A stretch of 64,000 nt of DNA from Streptomyces lincolnensis (GTDB taxonomy: Bacteria > Actinomycetota > Actinomycetes > Streptomycetales > Streptomycetaceae), in the NCBI RefSeq assembly GCF_021173675.1, contig NZ_JAIHON010000009.1:124001-188000 (forward strand), given 5' to 3'. This document shows positions 7,294 to 15,951 of the stretch, piece after piece. Both the position numbers and the translations under genes were made by a program. Below the pieces are notes generated by a model. The model was not told the DNA's origin and ran no database searches. It saw only the letters and a list, made by a program, of their open reading frames with translations. The first letter of the stretch is position 1, and every line of letters starts with the position of its first letter.

Positions 7294-8682
7294 ATGAAGG
7301 CACACGACGGCATGTACATCGACGGCGGGTGGCGCCCCGCCGCCGGCGGCGACACGGTCGAGGTCGTGAACCCGGCCGACGAGCAGATCGTCGGCCGGGT
7401 CCCGGCCGGCACCGCCGAGGACGTCGACGCCGCCGTGCGCGCCGCCCGTGCCGCCCTGCCGGGCTGGTCCGCGACCGCCCCCGCCGAGCGGGCCGCGCGC
7501 CTGGCCGCCCTCCGGGACGCCCTGGAGGCCCGCGCCGAGGAGATCGCCGAGACGGTCACGGCCGAACTCGGCTCGCCGCCGAAGCTCTCGCAGGCCGTCC
7601 ACGCGGCCGTACCGATCGCCGTCATGGGCTCGTACGCGGAGCTGGCGGCGACGTACGCCTTCGAGGAGAAGGTCGGCAACTCGGTCGTCCACCACGAGCC
7701 GGTCGGCGTGGTCGGCGCGATCACGCCCTGGAACTACCCGCTCCACCAGATCGTCGCCAAGGTCGCCCCCGCGCTCGCCGCGGGCTGCACGGTGGTCGTC
7801 AAGCCCGCCGAGGACACCCCGCTCGTGGCCCAGCTCTTCGCCGAGGCGGTCCACGAGGCCGGCGTCCCGGCGGGCGTCTTCAACCTGGTCACGGGCCTCG
7901 GCCCGGTCGCCGGACAGGCCCTGGTCGAGCACCCGGGCGTCGACCTGGTCTCCTTCACCGGGTCCACGGCCGTCGGACAGAAGATCGCCGCCGCGGCGGG
8001 CGCGGCGATCAAGAAGGTGGCCCTGGAGCTGGGCGGCAAGTCCGCCAACGTGATCCTGCCGAGCGCCGACCTCGCCAGGGCGGTCAACGTCGGCGTCGCC
8101 AACGTGATGTCCAACTCCGGTCAGACGTGCAGCGCCTGGACCCGCATGCTGGTCCACACCTCGCAGTACGAGGAGGCACTCGGCCTCGCCGCGACCGCCG
8201 CCGCGAAGTACGGCGACCGCATCGGCCCGGTCGTGAGCGCCAGGCAGCAGGCGCGGGTGCGGGGTTACATCGAGAAGGGCATCGCGGAAGGCGCCCGGCT
8301 GATCGCCGGCGGGCCCGAAGCGCCGCGCGAGCGGGGCTACTTCGTCAGCCCGACCGTCTTCGCCGATGTCACCCCCGACATGACGATCGCCCAGGAGGAG
8401 ATCTTCGGCCCGGTCCTGTCCGTCCTCCGCTACACCGACGAGGAGGACGCCCTGCGCATCGCCAACGGCACGGTCTACGGCCTCGCGGGCGCCGTCTGGG
8501 CCGGTGACGAGGCCGAGGCGGTGGCCTTCGCGCGCCGCATGGAGACCGGGCAGGTCGACATCAACGGCGGGCGCTTCAACCCCCGTGCCCCGTTCGGCGG
8601 TTACAAGCAGTCGGGCGTGGGCCGCGAACTCGGCGTCCACGGCCTCGCCGAGTACCTCCAGACCCAGTCCCTCCAGTTCTGA
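7294..8682 (+). CDS. NAD(P)-dependent aldehyde dehydrogenase
   Basis: 462 residues, the normal size for the superfamily. Visible motifs are the Rossmann/oxyanion element TPWNYPL, the FTGST motif, the general base Glu in LELGGKSANV, and the catalytic Cys in SNSGQTCSA. It oxidises an aldehyde to the acid; the substrate is not identifiable. The next gene, a zinc alcohol dehydrogenase, starts 11 bases after the stop, so the two probably act in series (alcohol to aldehyde to acid) under the operator at 7233-7251. Confidence 0.93.
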   Translation: MKAHDGMYIDGGWRPAAGGDTVEVVNPADEQIVGRVPAGTAEDVDAAVRAARAALPGWSATAPAERAARLAALRDALEARAEEIAETVTAELGSPPKLSQAVHAAVPIAVMGSYAELAATYAFEEKVGNSVVHHEPVGVVGAITPWNYPLHQIVAKVAPALAAGCTVVVKPAEDTPLVAQLFAEAVHEAGVPAGVFNLVTGLGPVAGQALVEHPGVDLVSFTGSTAVGQKIAAAAGAAIKKVALELGGKSANVILPSADLARAVNVGVANVMSNSGQTCSAWTRMLVHTSQYEEALGLAATAAAKYGDRIGPVVSARQQARVRGYIEKGIAEGARLIAGGPEAPRERGYFVSPTVFADVTPDMTIAQEEIFGPVLSVLRYTDEEDALRIANGTVYGLAGAVWAGDEAEAVAFARRMETGQVDINGGRFNPRAPFGGYKQSGVGRELGVHGLAEYLQTQSLQF

Positions 8683-8693
8683 GGAGCCCTTCC

Positions 8694-9773
8694 GTGGTCC
8701 GTGCCGCCGTCCTTCCCGCCGTGGGCGCTCCCCTGGAGATCGCCGAGATCGACCTGCCCGACCCCGGCCCCGGGCAGGTCCGGGTCCGGCTCGCCGCCGC
8801 CGGTGTCTGCCACTCCGACCTGTCCCTGTCCAACGGCACCATGCGCGTCCCCGTCCCCGCCGTCCTGGGCCACGAGGGCGCGGGCACGGTCCTCGCGGTC
8901 GGCGAGGGCGTCACCGCCGTCCGCCCCGGTGACGAGGTCGTCCTCAACTGGGCGCCGTCCTGCGGCACGTGCCACGCCTGCTCGCTCGGCGAGGTCTGGC
9001 TGTGCGCCAACGCGCTGAACGGCGCCGCCGACGTCTACGCCCGCACGGCGACGGGCACCGACCTCCACCCCGGCCTGAACGTCGCCGCGTTCGCCGAGGA
9101 GACGGTCGTCGCGGAGTCCTGTGTCCTGCCGCTCCCCGAGGGCATCCCCCTCACCGACGCGGCCCTGCTGGGCTGCGCGGTGCTCACCGGCTACGGAGCC
9201 GTCCACCACGCGGCGCGGGTCCGCGAGGGCGAGACGGTCGCGGTGTACGGCGTCGGGGGAGTGGGTCTGGCGGCCCTCCAGGCGGCCCGGATCGCGGGAG
9301 CCTCGCGGATCGTCGCCGTCGACGTCTCCCCGGCGAAGGAGGAACTGGCGCGCGCCGCGGGAGCCACCGACTACGTGATCGCCTCGGAGACCACCGCACG
9401 CGAGATCCGGGGCCTGACCGGCAAGCAGGGCGTCGACGTGGCCGTCGAGTGCGTGGGCCGCGCGAGTACCATCCGCACCGCCTGGGACTCCACCCGCCGC
9501 GGCGGCCGCACCACGGTCGTCGGCATCGGCGGCAAGGACCAGCAGGTCACCTTCAACGCCCTGGAGATCTTCCACTGGGGCCGCACCCTGTCCGGGTGCG
9601 TGTACGGCAACTCCGATCCGGCCGCGGACCTGCCCGTGCTCGCCGACCACGTCCGGGCGGGCCGCCTGGACCTGGGCGCGCTGGTGACGGAGCGGATCGC
9701 ACTGGAGGGCATCCCGGCCGCGTTCGAGAACATGCTGGCGGGCAAGGGCGGACGGGCCCTCGTGCTGTTCTGA
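8694..9773 (+). CDS. Zinc-dependent alcohol dehydrogenase (MDR superfamily)
   Basis: 359 residues. Catalytic zinc ligands are seen in VCHSD (Cys) and GHEGAG (His/Glu), the four-Cys structural zinc site in CGTCHACSLGEVWLC, and the NAD-binding motif in GVGGVG. GTG start with GAGGAG 7 bases upstream. The architecture is that of class III-like alcohol dehydrogenases, which include formaldehyde or mycothiol-linked enzymes, but the substrate is not determinable. Cotranscribed with the aldehyde dehydrogenase. Confidence 0.9.
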   Translation: MVRAAVLPAVGAPLEIAEIDLPDPGPGQVRVRLAAAGVCHSDLSLSNGTMRVPVPAVLGHEGAGTVLAVGEGVTAVRPGDEVVLNWAPSCGTCHACSLGEVWLCANALNGAADVYARTATGTDLHPGLNVAAFAEETVVAESCVLPLPEGIPLTDAALLGCAVLTGYGAVHHAARVREGETVAVYGVGGVGLAALQAARIAGASRIVAVDVSPAKEELARAAGATDYVIASETTAREIRGLTGKQGVDVAVECVGRASTIRTAWDSTRRGGRTTVVGIGGKDQQVTFNALEIFHWGRTLSGCVYGNSDPAADLPVLADHVRAGRLDLGALVTERIALEGIPAAFENMLAGKGGRALVLF

Positions 9774-9858
9774 GCCCTACGGGTCGCCAGGAGCCCCACG
9801 AGTCGCCCGGACCCCTCACGGGTGCTCCGGGCAACCTTCCCGCACACCCGTTGACCCC

Positions 9859-9876
9859 ATACCGTCCGGTCAGTAT
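9859..9876. promoter_or_regulatory. TetR-type operator upstream of the MHS-family transporter
   Basis: ATACCGTCCGGTCAGTAT is an 18-bp imperfect palindrome with two mismatched pairs, 43 bases before the ATG at 9920. It aligns with the palindromes at 24403-24420 and 34706-34723 (consensus ATACCGACCGGTCGGTAT). This suggests control by the TetR protein encoded at 26947-27540. Confidence 0.6.
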
Positions 9877-9919
9877 GTTCGCCGCCAACGTCCCCTCGCA
9901 CCCAACGGAGCGTGCACGC

Positions 9920-11242
9920 ATGGACATGGCCCCCTCCGCTCCCTCCCTCCCCGGCACCGTCCTCCCCACGGTGAACCGGCGTCGTGTGGCCACCGCGGCG
10001 GCGCTCGCCTCCGCCGTCGAGTGGTACGACTACTTCGTCTTCGGCATCGCCGCCGCGCTCGTCCTCGGCGACCTGTACTTCCCGGCGGGCAGCTCCACCG
10101 CCGGTGTCCTCGCCTCCTTCGCCACCTTCGCGGTCGGCTTCCTCGCCCGGCCGCTCGGCGGCATCGTCGCCGGTCACCTCGGCGACAAGCGCGGCCGCAA
10201 GCCGATGCTGGTCCTCGCGCTCACCCTCATGGGCCTGGCCACCACCGGCATCGGCCTGCTGCCGACGTACGACACGATCGGCGTCGCCGCCCCGATCCTG
10301 CTGGTCGCCCTCCGCGTCCTCCAGGGCATCGCCGTCGGCGCCCAGTGGGGCGGCGCGATGCTGCTGGCCACCGAGTACGCCCCCGAGGGCAAGCGCGGTG
10401 TCTACGGCAGTGTCGTCCAACTCGGCGTCCCCATCGGCGTGGTGAGCGCCAACACGGTCTTCCTGCTCGCCGGGGCCTTCACCACCGACACCGAGTTCGC
10501 GGCCTGGGGCTGGCGGGTGCCGTTCCTGATCGGGCTGTTCGTCCTCGGGCTCGCCTGGTACATCCACACCCGCGTCGAGGAGACCCCCGCATTCCGGCAG
10601 GCCGAACAGGAGTTGGCCGAGAAGGCGAGGACGGAGCGGAGCTCCCCGCTGCGCACGATCCTCCGGCACCACCTGGGCACCGTGCTCCTCGCCGGCGGCT
10701 CCTTCGCCGTGAACACCGCGACCTTCTACATCCTCATCACCGGCGTCCTCGACTACACGACCCGCGAACTCGACATGAAGAGGAGCGCGGTCCTCACCGT
10801 CTCGCTCTGCGTCAGCCTCACCCAGCTGATCCTGATCCCGGCCGCCGCCGCGCTCTCCGACCGCCTCGGCCGGATCCGGATCTACGCGATCGGCGCGGCG
10901 GGCATCGCCCTGTGGGCCGTACCGCTGTTCCTGCTCATCGACACCGGCTCGCTGCTGTGGCTGGCCGTCGGGACCTTCGTCGCCAGCTGCTTCCTCAGCA
11001 TCATGTACGGCCCTCAAGCCGCCCTGTTCGCCGAGCTGTTCACGCCCGAGATGCGCTACACCGGCGCCTCGCTCGGCTACCAGATCGCCGCGGTGCTCGG
11101 CGGCGGACTCGCGCCCTTCCTGATGGTGCTGCTCCTGGAGGCGACCGGCACCTCGATGGCGGTGTCCGGCTACATCATCGTGCTGTCGGTGATCGCCCTG
11201 GCCTCCATCAAGGTGCTGGCCGACCGTTCCCGTTCACACTGA
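9920..11242 (+). CDS. MFS transporter of the metabolite:H+ symporter (MHS) type
   Basis: 440 residues with 12 predicted helices. The N-terminal VEWYDYFVFG and the loop motif GHLGDKRGRKP are hallmarks of the MHS subfamily (shikimate, alpha-ketoglutarate, proline/betaine and related carriers). The large central loop carries an acidic/basic stretch (QAEQELAEKARTERSS). GGAG 10 bases ahead supports the ATG at 9920; an in-frame ATG at 9926 is possible. Monocistronic, reading towards a converging EamA gene. A TetR-type operator precedes it. Confidence 0.9.
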   Translation: MDMAPSAPSLPGTVLPTVNRRRVATAAALASAVEWYDYFVFGIAAALVLGDLYFPAGSSTAGVLASFATFAVGFLARPLGGIVAGHLGDKRGRKPMLVLALTLMGLATTGIGLLPTYDTIGVAAPILLVALRVLQGIAVGAQWGGAMLLATEYAPEGKRGVYGSVVQLGVPIGVVSANTVFLLAGAFTTDTEFAAWGWRVPFLIGLFVLGLAWYIHTRVEETPAFRQAEQELAEKARTERSSPLRTILRHHLGTVLLAGGSFAVNTATFYILITGVLDYTTRELDMKRSAVLTVSLCVSLTQLILIPAAAALSDRLGRIRIYAIGAAGIALWAVPLFLLIDTGSLLWLAVGTFVASCFLSIMYGPQAALFAELFTPEMRYTGASLGYQIAAVLGGGLAPFLMVLLLEATGTSMAVSGYIIVLSVIALASIKVLADRSRSH

Positions 11243-11261
11243 GTCCGACGCCTTCCCCGGT

Positions 11262-12200
11262 TCACGCTGAGTCCGACGCTTTCTCGGGCCGCGGTCCCGG
11301 AGCGACCTCCGGCGCCGCGGCCCGCCGCCGGGACCGCGACACCGCCACCCCGGCCAGGCACAACGCCCCACCGGCCAGCGTGAGCGGACCGGGCACCTCG
11401 TCCAGCGCCAGCCACGACATCAGGACGACCAGGGCGGGCACCGCGTACGTGGTCGCCCCCATCCGGCTCGCGGTCGTCCGGGCCAGGGCGTACGCCCAGG
11501 TCGTGAAGGCCAGCGCGGTCGGGAACACCCCCAGGTACACCATGTTGAGCGTCGCGGAGGCCGGTGCCCTCGCCGCCTCCGACACCAGCTGCCCGGCGAA
11601 CGGCAGGCACAGCACGGCGCCGACCAGACACCCGAACGTCGTCACCTGGAGCGCGCTCGCCCGCTCCAGGGCCGGCTTCTGCGCCACGACACCGCCGGCG
11701 TAACCCACCGCGGCGAGCAGACACAGCGCGACGCCGAGGACCGACGAGCCGCCGTGGTCCGACATCGACAGACCCACCGCGACGGCCCCGGCGAACGACA
11801 CCGCCATGCCCGCCAGGAGGCGGGGCGGCATCGCGTCGCCCAGCAGCCGGGCGCCCAGCAGGGCGATGAGGATCGGGCCGATGTTCACCACCAGGGCCGC
11901 CGTGCCCGCGTCCACCTGCTGCTCACCCCAGTTCAGGGCCACCATGTACAGGCCGAACCAGAGCACCCCCGAGATCGCGATGCCCCGCCAGGCGGAGCGG
12001 GGCGGCAGGCCCTCCCCGCGCAGCAGGCAGATCGCTCCCAGGGCCAGCCCTCCGGCCAGGAGCCGTCCCAGCGCGAGGGCGCCCGGCGAGTACGCGGAGC
12101 CCGCGCTGCGGATCGAGACGAAGGCGGAGGCCCACAGGACGACGGTGACGGTGGCGGCACCGGTGGCCAGGAGTTCCGTGCGGCGGGAGACGTGCATCAT
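11262..12200 (-). CDS. EamA/DMT-family permease
   Basis: 312 residues with ten predicted transmembrane helices in two EamA repeats of five. The first helix (VTVVLWASAFVSIRS) is typical of the RhaT/YdcZ-like drug/metabolite transporter superfamily. The C-terminus is a short basic and Pro-rich tail. Start ATG at 12200 or the adjacent 12197. It converges on the MHS transporter with only 19 bases between stops. Likely a metabolite or amino-acid exporter; substrate unknown. Confidence 0.88.
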   Translation of the reverse strand: MMHVSRRTELLATGAATVTVVLWASAFVSIRSAGSAYSPGALALGRLLAGGLALGAICLLRGEGLPPRSAWRGIAISGVLWFGLYMVALNWGEQQVDAGTAALVVNIGPILIALLGARLLGDAMPPRLLAGMAVSFAGAVAVGLSMSDHGGSSVLGVALCLLAAVGYAGGVVAQKPALERASALQVTTFGCLVGAVLCLPFAGQLVSEAARAPASATLNMVYLGVFPTALAFTTWAYALARTTASRMGATTYAVPALVVLMSWLALDEVPGPLTLAGGALCLAGVAVSRSRRRAAAPEVAPGPRPEKASDSA

Positions 12201-12291
12201 GCTCCTGAGGCTAGGGAGGGCGGGGCGCTGGGGCTGGCGGGATTCGGACGGGTGGGTGGCAGGTGCGGGAGCGTCGTGGCCGGTCGTGCTT

Positions 12292-13014
12292 TTAGCGCGA
12301 TGTCGGTGGGCGGATGCCCAGCAGGTCCGACAGGGCCCGCTCGCCCGCCGCCGTCACCTTCACCGCGCGCTCCGTGCCGATGTGGACGCACCAGCCCTCG
12401 TCGAAGGCGTGCCGGCACAGGGCCGCGCCCGCCACCCCGGCCAGGTGAGGACGGCGTTCCGTCCAGTCCAGGCAGGCGCGGGACAAGGGGCGGCGGCCCG
12501 TGCGGTCGAGCGGGATGCCGGCGTCGGCGAACCACTCCAGTCCCGCGTCCGTGAGAGCGAAACCGGTGTCCTGGAGCAGGAGTTGACGTTCCGTCATGGC
12601 ATCCGTGATCGCGATGCCGAGCCGGCCCGCGAGATGGTCGTAGCAGGTGCGGCCCCGGGCCATCGCCGATCCCGCGCTCGACTCCCTGAGACCGCGCGGC
12701 CGGTGGGCCGGTTCCGGGGAGATCTGCGAGGTCAGGTCCTCCACCAGGTGGGCCACGCGCGGGTCGGCCAGCCGTACGTAGCGGTGCCGCCCCTGGCGTT
12801 CCTCCGTGAGCAGGCCGCCCGCGACGAGCTTGCCCAGGTGCTCGCTCAGCGTGGACGGGGCGACGCCCGCGTGGCGCGCCAGCTCACCGGCGGTCCAGGC
12901 CCGCCCGTCGAGCAGGGCCAGCAGACAGGCCGCTCGGGTCTCGTCGGCGATCAGCGCGGCGAGCCCGGCCAGTCGCGGTGCCTGCGGGTCCCTCGGGGTC
13001 ATGCGTCCCAGCAT
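12292..13014 (-). CDS. ArsR-type winged-helix transcriptional regulator
   Basis: About 240 residues (start 13014, or 13002 giving four fewer). The N-terminal 90 residues are a winged helix: LLDGRAWTAGELARHAGVAPSTLSEH contains the recognition helix, followed by the wing RQGRHRYVRLAD. The C-terminal 130 residues, with two GL-type amphipathic segments and a Cys/His-containing stretch (CRHAFDEGWCVHIG), look like a ligand-sensing extension common in larger streptomycete ArsR members. No classical metal-binding CxC box is seen. It lies between an EamA exporter (same strand, possibly its target) and a TetR gene. Confidence 0.85.
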   Translation of the reverse strand: MLGRMTPRDPQAPRLAGLAALIADETRAACLLALLDGRAWTAGELARHAGVAPSTLSEHLGKLVAGGLLTEERQGRHRYVRLADPRVAHLVEDLTSQISPEPAHRPRGLRESSAGSAMARGRTCYDHLAGRLGIAITDAMTERQLLLQDTGFALTDAGLEWFADAGIPLDRTGRRPLSRACLDWTERRPHLAGVAGAALCRHAFDEGWCVHIGTERAVKVTAAGERALSDLLGIRPPTSR

Positions 13015-13049
13015 GGGACAGGAACACTTCGGCGCCCACCGAAATATCC

Positions 13050-13691
13050 CTAGGCGGTGCGCCCGACCTGCTCGTACTGCTGGGACAGTCCGTCCAGCAG
13101 CGCCCTGAGCCCGGTCTCGAAGGCCCGCTCGTCGATCTTCTCCTGCCGTTCGGCGAGGAGGTGCGCCTGCCCGAGGTGCGGATAGTCGGCGGGGTCGTAG
13201 GCGCCGGCGTCGGCCACGAAACCCCCGGCGAACGAGCCGAGCGCGGAGCCCATGACGAAGTACCGCATGAGCGCGCCGATGGAGGTGGCCTGCGCCGGTG
13301 GCCAGCCCGCGGCGACCATCGCGCCGTAGACGGCGTCGGCCAGGCGCAGTCCGGCGGGGCGGCGGCCGGGGCCCCGGGCGAGGACCGGCACGATGTTCGG
13401 GTGGTCGCGCAGGGCGGCCCGGTAGGACAGGGCCCAGTCGTGGAGCGCGGTCCGCCAGTCGCGGCCGTCCTCGAACATCGACAGGTCGACCCGGGAGCTC
13501 ACCGAGTCGGCGACGGCCTCCAGGATCTCGTCCTTGGTGCGGAAGTGGTTGTAGAGCGAGGGCCCGCTGACCCCCAGTTCGGCGGCGAGCCGCCGGGTGG
13601 AGACGGCCGCGAGGCCCTCCGCGTCCACGAGTCCGCGGGCCGTCTCGACGATCCGGTCGGTGCTGAGGAGGGGCTTGCGCGGTCGGGCCAT
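13050..13691 (-). CDS. TetR-family repressor, divergent from an acyl-CoA dehydrogenase
   Basis: 213 residues. The N-terminal helix-turn-helix reads LAAVSTRRLAAELGVSGPSL followed by YNHFRTKDEI. The ligand domain resembles the TetR_C_1 type (RDWRTALHDWALSYRAAL). Start ATG at 13691; an ATG 9 bases upstream is also in frame, and neither has a strong ribosome site. A 19-bp palindrome at 13718-13736 lies in the divergent promoter and recurs at 7233-7251, so this protein probably represses itself, the acyl-CoA dehydrogenase and the aldehyde/alcohol dehydrogenase operon. Confidence 0.9.
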   Translation of the reverse strand: MARPRKPLLSTDRIVETARGLVDAEGLAAVSTRRLAAELGVSGPSLYNHFRTKDEILEAVADSVSSRVDLSMFEDGRDWRTALHDWALSYRAALRDHPNIVPVLARGPGRRPAGLRLADAVYGAMVAAGWPPAQATSIGALMRYFVMGSALGSFAGGFVADAGAYDPADYPHLGQAHLLAERQEKIDERAFETGLRALLDGLSQQYEQVGRTA

Positions 13692-13717
13692 GGCGCACAT
13701 AGTAGGGCTGCGCAGAG

Positions 13718-13736
13718 AAACTAGCAGTGCTAATTT
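13718..13736. promoter_or_regulatory. TetR operator between divergent TetR and acyl-CoA dehydrogenase genes
   Basis: AAACTAGCAGTGCTAATTT is palindromic over 19 bp with a single mismatched pair plus the centre. It is 26 bases from the TetR ATG and 30 bases from the dehydrogenase GTG, so a bound dimer would block both promoters. The site at 7233-7251 is its only clear second copy seen in the window. Confidence 0.72.
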
Positions 13737-13766
13737 AAATGTACGGCTTTCAAGTGAGGTGATCCC

Positions 13767-14921
13767 GTGGTCAGCCTGGGGCTCAGCGAGGAGCAGGAAG
13801 CCGTCCGGCGGCTCGCCAAGGACTTCGTGGACCGCGAGATCGCTCCCCATGTCGTCGCCTGGGACCGCGCCGAGGAGGTCGACCGCTCGATCGTGAAGAA
13901 GCTCGGCGAGGTCGGCTTCCTGGGGCTGACGATCGACGAGGAGTACGGCGGCTCGGGCGGCGACCACCTGGCGTACTGCCTGGTGACGGAGGAGCTGGGC
14001 CGGGGCGACTCGTCCGTGCGCGGGATCGTCTCCGTCTCCCTCGGCCTGGTCGCCAAGACGATCGCCGGATGGGGGAGCGAGGAGCAGAAGCGGCGCTGGC
14101 TGCCGGGCCTCACCTCCGGTGCGTCCATCGGCTGCTTCGGCCTCACCGAACCGGGCACCGGCTCCGACGCAGGGAACCTCACCACCCGTGCGGTCCGCGA
14201 CGGCGACGACTACGTGATCAACGGCGCCAAGATGTTCATCACCAACGGCACCTGGGCCGATGTCGTCCTGCTGTTCGCCCGCTCCACCGACGCTCCGGGC
14301 CACAAGGGGGTCTCCGCCTTCCTGGTGCCCACCGACACACCCGGCCTGACCCGCCGCACCATCCACGGCAAGCTCGGCCTGCGCGGCCAGGCGACGGCCG
14401 AACTGACCCTGGAGGACGTGAGCGTCCCCGCCTCCGCGCTGCTGGGGGAGGAGGGCAAGGGCTTCTCGGTGGCCATGTCCGCCCTCGCCAAGGGGCGGAT
14501 GTCGGTGGCGGCGGGCTGCGTGGGCATCGCCCAGGCCGCCCTCGACGCGGCGGTGCGGTACGCGGGGGAGCGGGAGCAGTTCGGGAAGCCGATCGCGGGG
14601 CACCAGCTGGTGCAGGAGCTGATCAGCGACATCGCCGTCGACGTGGACGCGGCCCGGCTGCTCACCTGGCGGGTCGCCGACCTGATCGACCGCGGCCTGC
14701 CCTTCGCCACCGAGTCATCCAAGGCCAAGCTGTTCGCCTCTGAGGCCGCCGTCCGCGCCGCCAACAACGCCCTCCAGGTCTTCGGCGGCTATGGCTACAT
14801 CGACGAGTACCCGGTCGGCAAACTGCTGCGCGACGCCCGGGTGATGACCCTCTACGAGGGCACCAGTCAGATCCAGAAGCTGGTCATCGGGCGGGCGTTG
14901 ACCGGTGTCTCGGCGTTCTGA
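13767..14921 (+). CDS. Acyl-CoA dehydrogenase
   Basis: 384 residues, a standard four-domain FAD flavoprotein. GCFGLTEPGTGSDAG is the FAD-binding signature. The catalytic base is Glu364 in TLYEGTSQIQK, the position used by short-chain and medium-chain dehydrogenases. The C-terminal VFGGYGYIDEYPVGKLLRDA is the second family signature. It introduces the alpha-beta double bond in an acyl-CoA and passes electrons to ETF. GTG start with GAGGTG 5 bases upstream. Controlled by the divergent TetR gene; chain-length preference is not evident. Confidence 0.93.
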   Translation: MVSLGLSEEQEAVRRLAKDFVDREIAPHVVAWDRAEEVDRSIVKKLGEVGFLGLTIDEEYGGSGGDHLAYCLVTEELGRGDSSVRGIVSVSLGLVAKTIAGWGSEEQKRRWLPGLTSGASIGCFGLTEPGTGSDAGNLTTRAVRDGDDYVINGAKMFITNGTWADVVLLFARSTDAPGHKGVSAFLVPTDTPGLTRRTIHGKLGLRGQATAELTLEDVSVPASALLGEEGKGFSVAMSALAKGRMSVAAGCVGIAQAALDAAVRYAGEREQFGKPIAGHQLVQELISDIAVDVDAARLLTWRVADLIDRGLPFATESSKAKLFASEAAVRAANNALQVFGGYGYIDEYPVGKLLRDARVMTLYEGTSQIQKLVIGRALTGVSAF

Positions 14922-14982
14922 GTACCCCGTCTGAGTATCCGCACGGATGTGGTGTGCCCCACGTCCGCCGAGACTCGACCCC

Positions 14983-15228
14983 ATGAGTGACACACCGGGC
15001 AAGCAGCAGAACACCGCCGCCTTCTACGGCCAGGCCGTGGCGTCCTTCTCCATCGCCATGGCCGCGACCGCCATCGGCATCTTCAAACTGAGCGCGGACG
15101 CCTGGGTGCGGGCCTTCCTCGGCATCGCCGTCCTGTACCTGGTGACCTCCGCCTTCACCCTCTCCAAGGTGATCCGGGACCGCCAGGAGGCGGCACAGCC
15201 GGCCTACCACCCGTTCGAGAAGCTCTGA
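14983..15228 (+). CDS. YiaA/YiaB-family small inner-membrane protein
   Basis: 81 residues with two transmembrane helices (VASFSIAMAATAIGIFKL and AFLGIAVLYLVTSAFTLS) separated by a short DAW-containing turn, matching the two-helix YiaAB domain. The tail RDRQEAAQPAYHPFEKL is cytosolic. Function unknown. It sits alone between the acyl-CoA dehydrogenase and the next TetR gene, whose operator begins 10 bases after this stop codon. Confidence 0.82.
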   Translation: MSDTPGKQQNTAAFYGQAVASFSIAMAATAIGIFKLSADAWVRAFLGIAVLYLVTSAFTLSKVIRDRQEAAQPAYHPFEKL

Positions 15229-15237
15229 GCGGGCAGA

Positions 15238-15253
15238 CTAAGCGCTCGCTCAC
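15238..15253. promoter_or_regulatory. TetR-type operator upstream of the second TetR gene
   Basis: CTAAGCGCTCGCTCAC carries the left half-site CTAAGC and a degenerate right half, 48 bases before the ATG at 15302. The better copy CTAAGCGACTGCTTAG at 16439-16454 precedes the MaoC gene. This is consistent with autoregulation by the TetR protein at 15302-15928. Confidence 0.55.
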
Positions 15254-15301
15254 CCTCGGCGGTATGGTGGTGCCCCTGCCATCGAGAGGGGCGAGAGAGC
15301 G

Positions 15302-15928
15302 ATGAGTACGGCGGAGGAGACGGCCGGCGGCGAGACGTCGGCGTGGGGCGAGGTCACGCCCGACGCGGCGCGACGGCTGCTCATTGCCGCGGTGGAGGCT
15401 TTCGCCGAGCGGGGCTACCACGCCACGACGACCCGTGACATCGCGGGCCGTGCCGGAATGAGCCCGGCCGCGCTCTACATCCACTACAAGACCAAGGAGG
15501 AACTCCTCCACCGCATCAGCAGGATCGGCCACGAGAAGGCCCTGGACATCCTGCGGGTGGCGGCCCGTCGCGAGGGCACCGCGGCCGAGCGGCTCGCCGA
15601 CGCGGTGAGCTCCTTCGTCCGCTGGCACGCCGGCGGGCGCACCACGGCACGGGTCGTGCAGTACGAGCTGGACTCGCTCGGCCCCGACGCCCGTGAGGAG
15701 ATCCTCGCCCTGCGGCGGCAGTGCGACGCCGAGGTGCGCGGGATCGTCGAGGACGGTGTGGCCTCCGGCGAGTTCGACGTCCTGGACGTCAAGGGCACCA
15801 CCCTCGCCGTGCTCTCGCTCTGCATCGACGTGGCCCGTTGGTTCAACGTCGACGGCCCGTGGACGCCCGACGAGGTCGGCGCGCTCTACGCCGACCTCGT
15901 GCTGCGGATGGTGGGGGCGGGGAAGTAG
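15302..15928 (+). CDS. TetR-family regulator of the neighbouring MaoC dehydratase
   Basis: 208 residues. The DNA-binding domain is AVEAFAERGYHATTTRDIAG with RAGMSPAALYIHYKTKEELL. The C-terminal domain (FVRWHAGGRTTARVVQYELD and the IDVARWF segment) resembles the KstR2-like ligand domain found with acyl-CoA-responsive repressors. It converges on the MaoC gene, 23 bases away, and both promoters carry CTAAGC-type half-sites, so the likely target is the dehydratase gene as well as itself. The effector is probably a CoA thioester, by analogy only. Confidence 0.88.
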   Translation: MSTAEETAGGETSAWGEVTPDAARRLLIAAVEAFAERGYHATTTRDIAGRAGMSPAALYIHYKTKEELLHRISRIGHEKALDILRVAARREGTAAERLADAVSSFVRWHAGGRTTARVVQYELDSLGPDAREEILALRRQCDAEVRGIVEDGVASGEFDVLDVKGTTLAVLSLCIDVARWFNVDGPWTPDEVGALYADLVLRMVGAGK

Positions 15929-15951
15929 ACCCCCGGCCGAGAGGCACGCAC

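Noticed and set aside
5836..8640. Long open frame on the minus strand across the ABC ATPase, DUF3574 and aldehyde dehydrogenase genes
   Set aside because: It opposes three well-supported genes, has no recognisable domain and has the Gly/Arg/Asp-rich composition expected of an antisense frame in high-G+C DNA.
13050..14603. One long minus-strand frame covering both the TetR gene and the region opposite the acyl-CoA dehydrogenase
   Set aside because: Only the part from 13691 downward is TetR; upstream residues are antisense to the dehydrogenase, and the operator palindrome lies between.
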